From Plantactinospora endophytica (GTDB lineage: Bacteria > Actinomycetota > Actinomycetes > Mycobacteriales > Micromonosporaceae): a stretch of DNA of 63,979 bases. The notes beneath the pieces were generated by a model, which worked only from the letters and a program-made list of their open reading frames with translations, made no database searches and was not told where the DNA came from. Made by a program: the position numbers and the translations under genes. The stretch spans positions 1-63,979 of the forward strand of contig NZ_BONW01000035.1 of the NCBI RefSeq assembly GCF_016862915.1, given 5' to 3'. The number at the start of each line of letters is the position of its first letter. The stretch's first letter is position 1. Shown one piece after another: positions 63,562 to 63,979 of this stretch.

Positions 63562-63879
63562 ATGGCCTGGCTGATACTGATCCTCGCCGGCCTGCTGGAG
63601 GTCGTCTGGGCGCTGGCGCTCAAGCAGACCCACGGCTTCACCCGACTCGGGCCGACCGTGCTGGCCTGCTCGACCGCGCTGCTGAGTTTCGTGCTGCTCT
63701 CGCTCGCGCTGCGCAGCCTCCCGGTCGGCACCGCGTACGCGGTCTGGGTGGGTGTCGGAGCGGTCGGGGTGACCCTGGCCGGTATCGTCGCCCTCGGCGA
63801 GAGCCTCAGCCCGGCCCGGCTGGCCTTCGTGGCCCTGATCGCGATCGGCATCGTCGGGTTGAAGGCCGTCGACACCTGA
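63562..63879 (+). CDS. sugE: SMR-family transporter (SugE/Gdx type)
   Basis: 105-aa four-helix membrane protein. The essential Glu is in GLLEVVWALALKQTHGFTR, and the SugE/Gdx-type LRSLPVGTAYAVWVGVGAVG, LGESLSPARL and GLKAVDT follow. This subgroup exports guanidinium or other small cations in exchange for protons. No guanidine riboswitch is visible. GAGGGGGA precedes the ATG. Second gene of the SDR operon. Confidence 0.92.
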   Translation: MAWLILILAGLLEVVWALALKQTHGFTRLGPTVLACSTALLSFVLLSLALRSLPVGTAYAVWVGVGAVGVTLAGIVALGESLSPARLAFVALIAIGIVGLKAVDT

Positions 63880-63887
63880 CGGCGCCC

Positions 63888-63979
63888 GACGCCAGGCCGG
63901 AGCCGACGCCAGGCGGGAGCCGACGCCAGGCGGGAGCCGACGCCAGGCGGGAGCCGACGCCAGGCGGGAGCCGACGCCA
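63888..63979. repeat. 17-bp tandem repeat array at the window end
   Basis: GACGCCAGGCGGGAGCC-type units start at 63888, 63905, 63922, 63939, 63956 and 63973. The array begins 9 nt after the sugE stop and continues past the window edge. Confidence 0.9.

Noticed and set aside
63888-63979. Possible CRISPR or integron-like array
   Set aside because: 17-bp units without spacers and no cas or integrase genes.

Overview
This is a high-GC actinomycete chromosome segment. Very GC-biased third codon positions, many GTG starts and overlapping stop/start junctions, paired Scr1-type HTH/DUF397 genes, a conservon-type sensor, several ECF sigma factors, secreted CBM2 and ricin-lectin carbohydrate-active enzymes and a whiE-like type II polyketide locus together suggest a member of the Micromonosporaceae (Micromonospora or Plantactinospora type). 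That placement is inference from gene content. No rRNA, tRNA, CRISPR array, transposase or integrase was seen.

Layout. 0.1-2 kb: 4-hydroxybenzoate hydroxylase (pobA) and a DoxX membrane protein. 2-3.3 kb: a papain-like cysteine peptidase with a chagasin-type inhibitor encoded just behind it. 4-5.9 kb: a visibly lower-GC block of three type VII secretion-associated genes, then a stand-alone maltokinase-cap protein and a lipoprotein. 7.7-9.5 kb: cassette A, consisting of DUF397 and Scr1-type HTH genes divergent from two small Cys-rich proteins, closed by a strong hairpin. 9.6-10.4 kb: methyltransferase. 10.5-15.6 kb: a five-gene Liv-type ABC importer. 15.7-18.8 kb: conservon sensor kinase and roadblock protein without the usual DUF742 and GTPase partners. 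19-23.2 kb: XRE regulator, cytochrome P450, a palindrome-rich gap and a zinc alcohol dehydrogenase. 23.4-26.6 kb: receiver/thioredoxin-reductase fusion and a cyclic-nucleotide-domain histidine kinase. 26.7-28.2 kb: ECF sigma factor divergent from a zinc-finger anti-sigma-like membrane protein. 28.4-36.6 kb: DUF6582, aldo/keto reductase-TetR, chitinase, DUF4232 lipoprotein, metallo-beta-lactamase fold protein, and a SigE-type sigma factor with a membrane partner. 36.6-38.7 kb: cassette B, a paralogue of cassette A with the same geometry. 38.7-45.5 kb: SGNH hydrolase with CBM2, VOC/DGPF/ECF42 operon, BNR_4 secreted protein, SDR and MmyB-type regulator. 45.6-58.7 kb: a type II PKS locus. 58.9-63.9 kb: MarR-GNAT fusion, imine-reductase-like enzyme with divergent TetR, LacI regulator, and an SDR-SugE operon.

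The PKS locus is the main biosynthetic unit. A leftward, tightly overlapping operon reads TcmI cyclase - fused AccD/AccA - AccB - AccC - fused ACP/aromatase - cupin - KS-alpha - KS-beta - antibiotic-type monooxygenase. Divergent genes encode a SARP regulator, a second TcmI cyclase and a FAD hydroxylase. The set resembles whiE spore-pigment loci but carries its own acetyl-CoA carboxylase, an ACP-aromatase fusion and a KS-beta with Ser where Gln is expected.

Two themes recur. First, the four-gene cassette of unknown function is present twice, 29 kb apart. Second, short tandem repeat arrays repeatedly sit on or just behind stop codons (after pobA, adh, the histidine kinase, the tetR at 30 kb, the chitinase and sugE), and in-frame versions expand linkers in the carboxylase and KS-beta genes.
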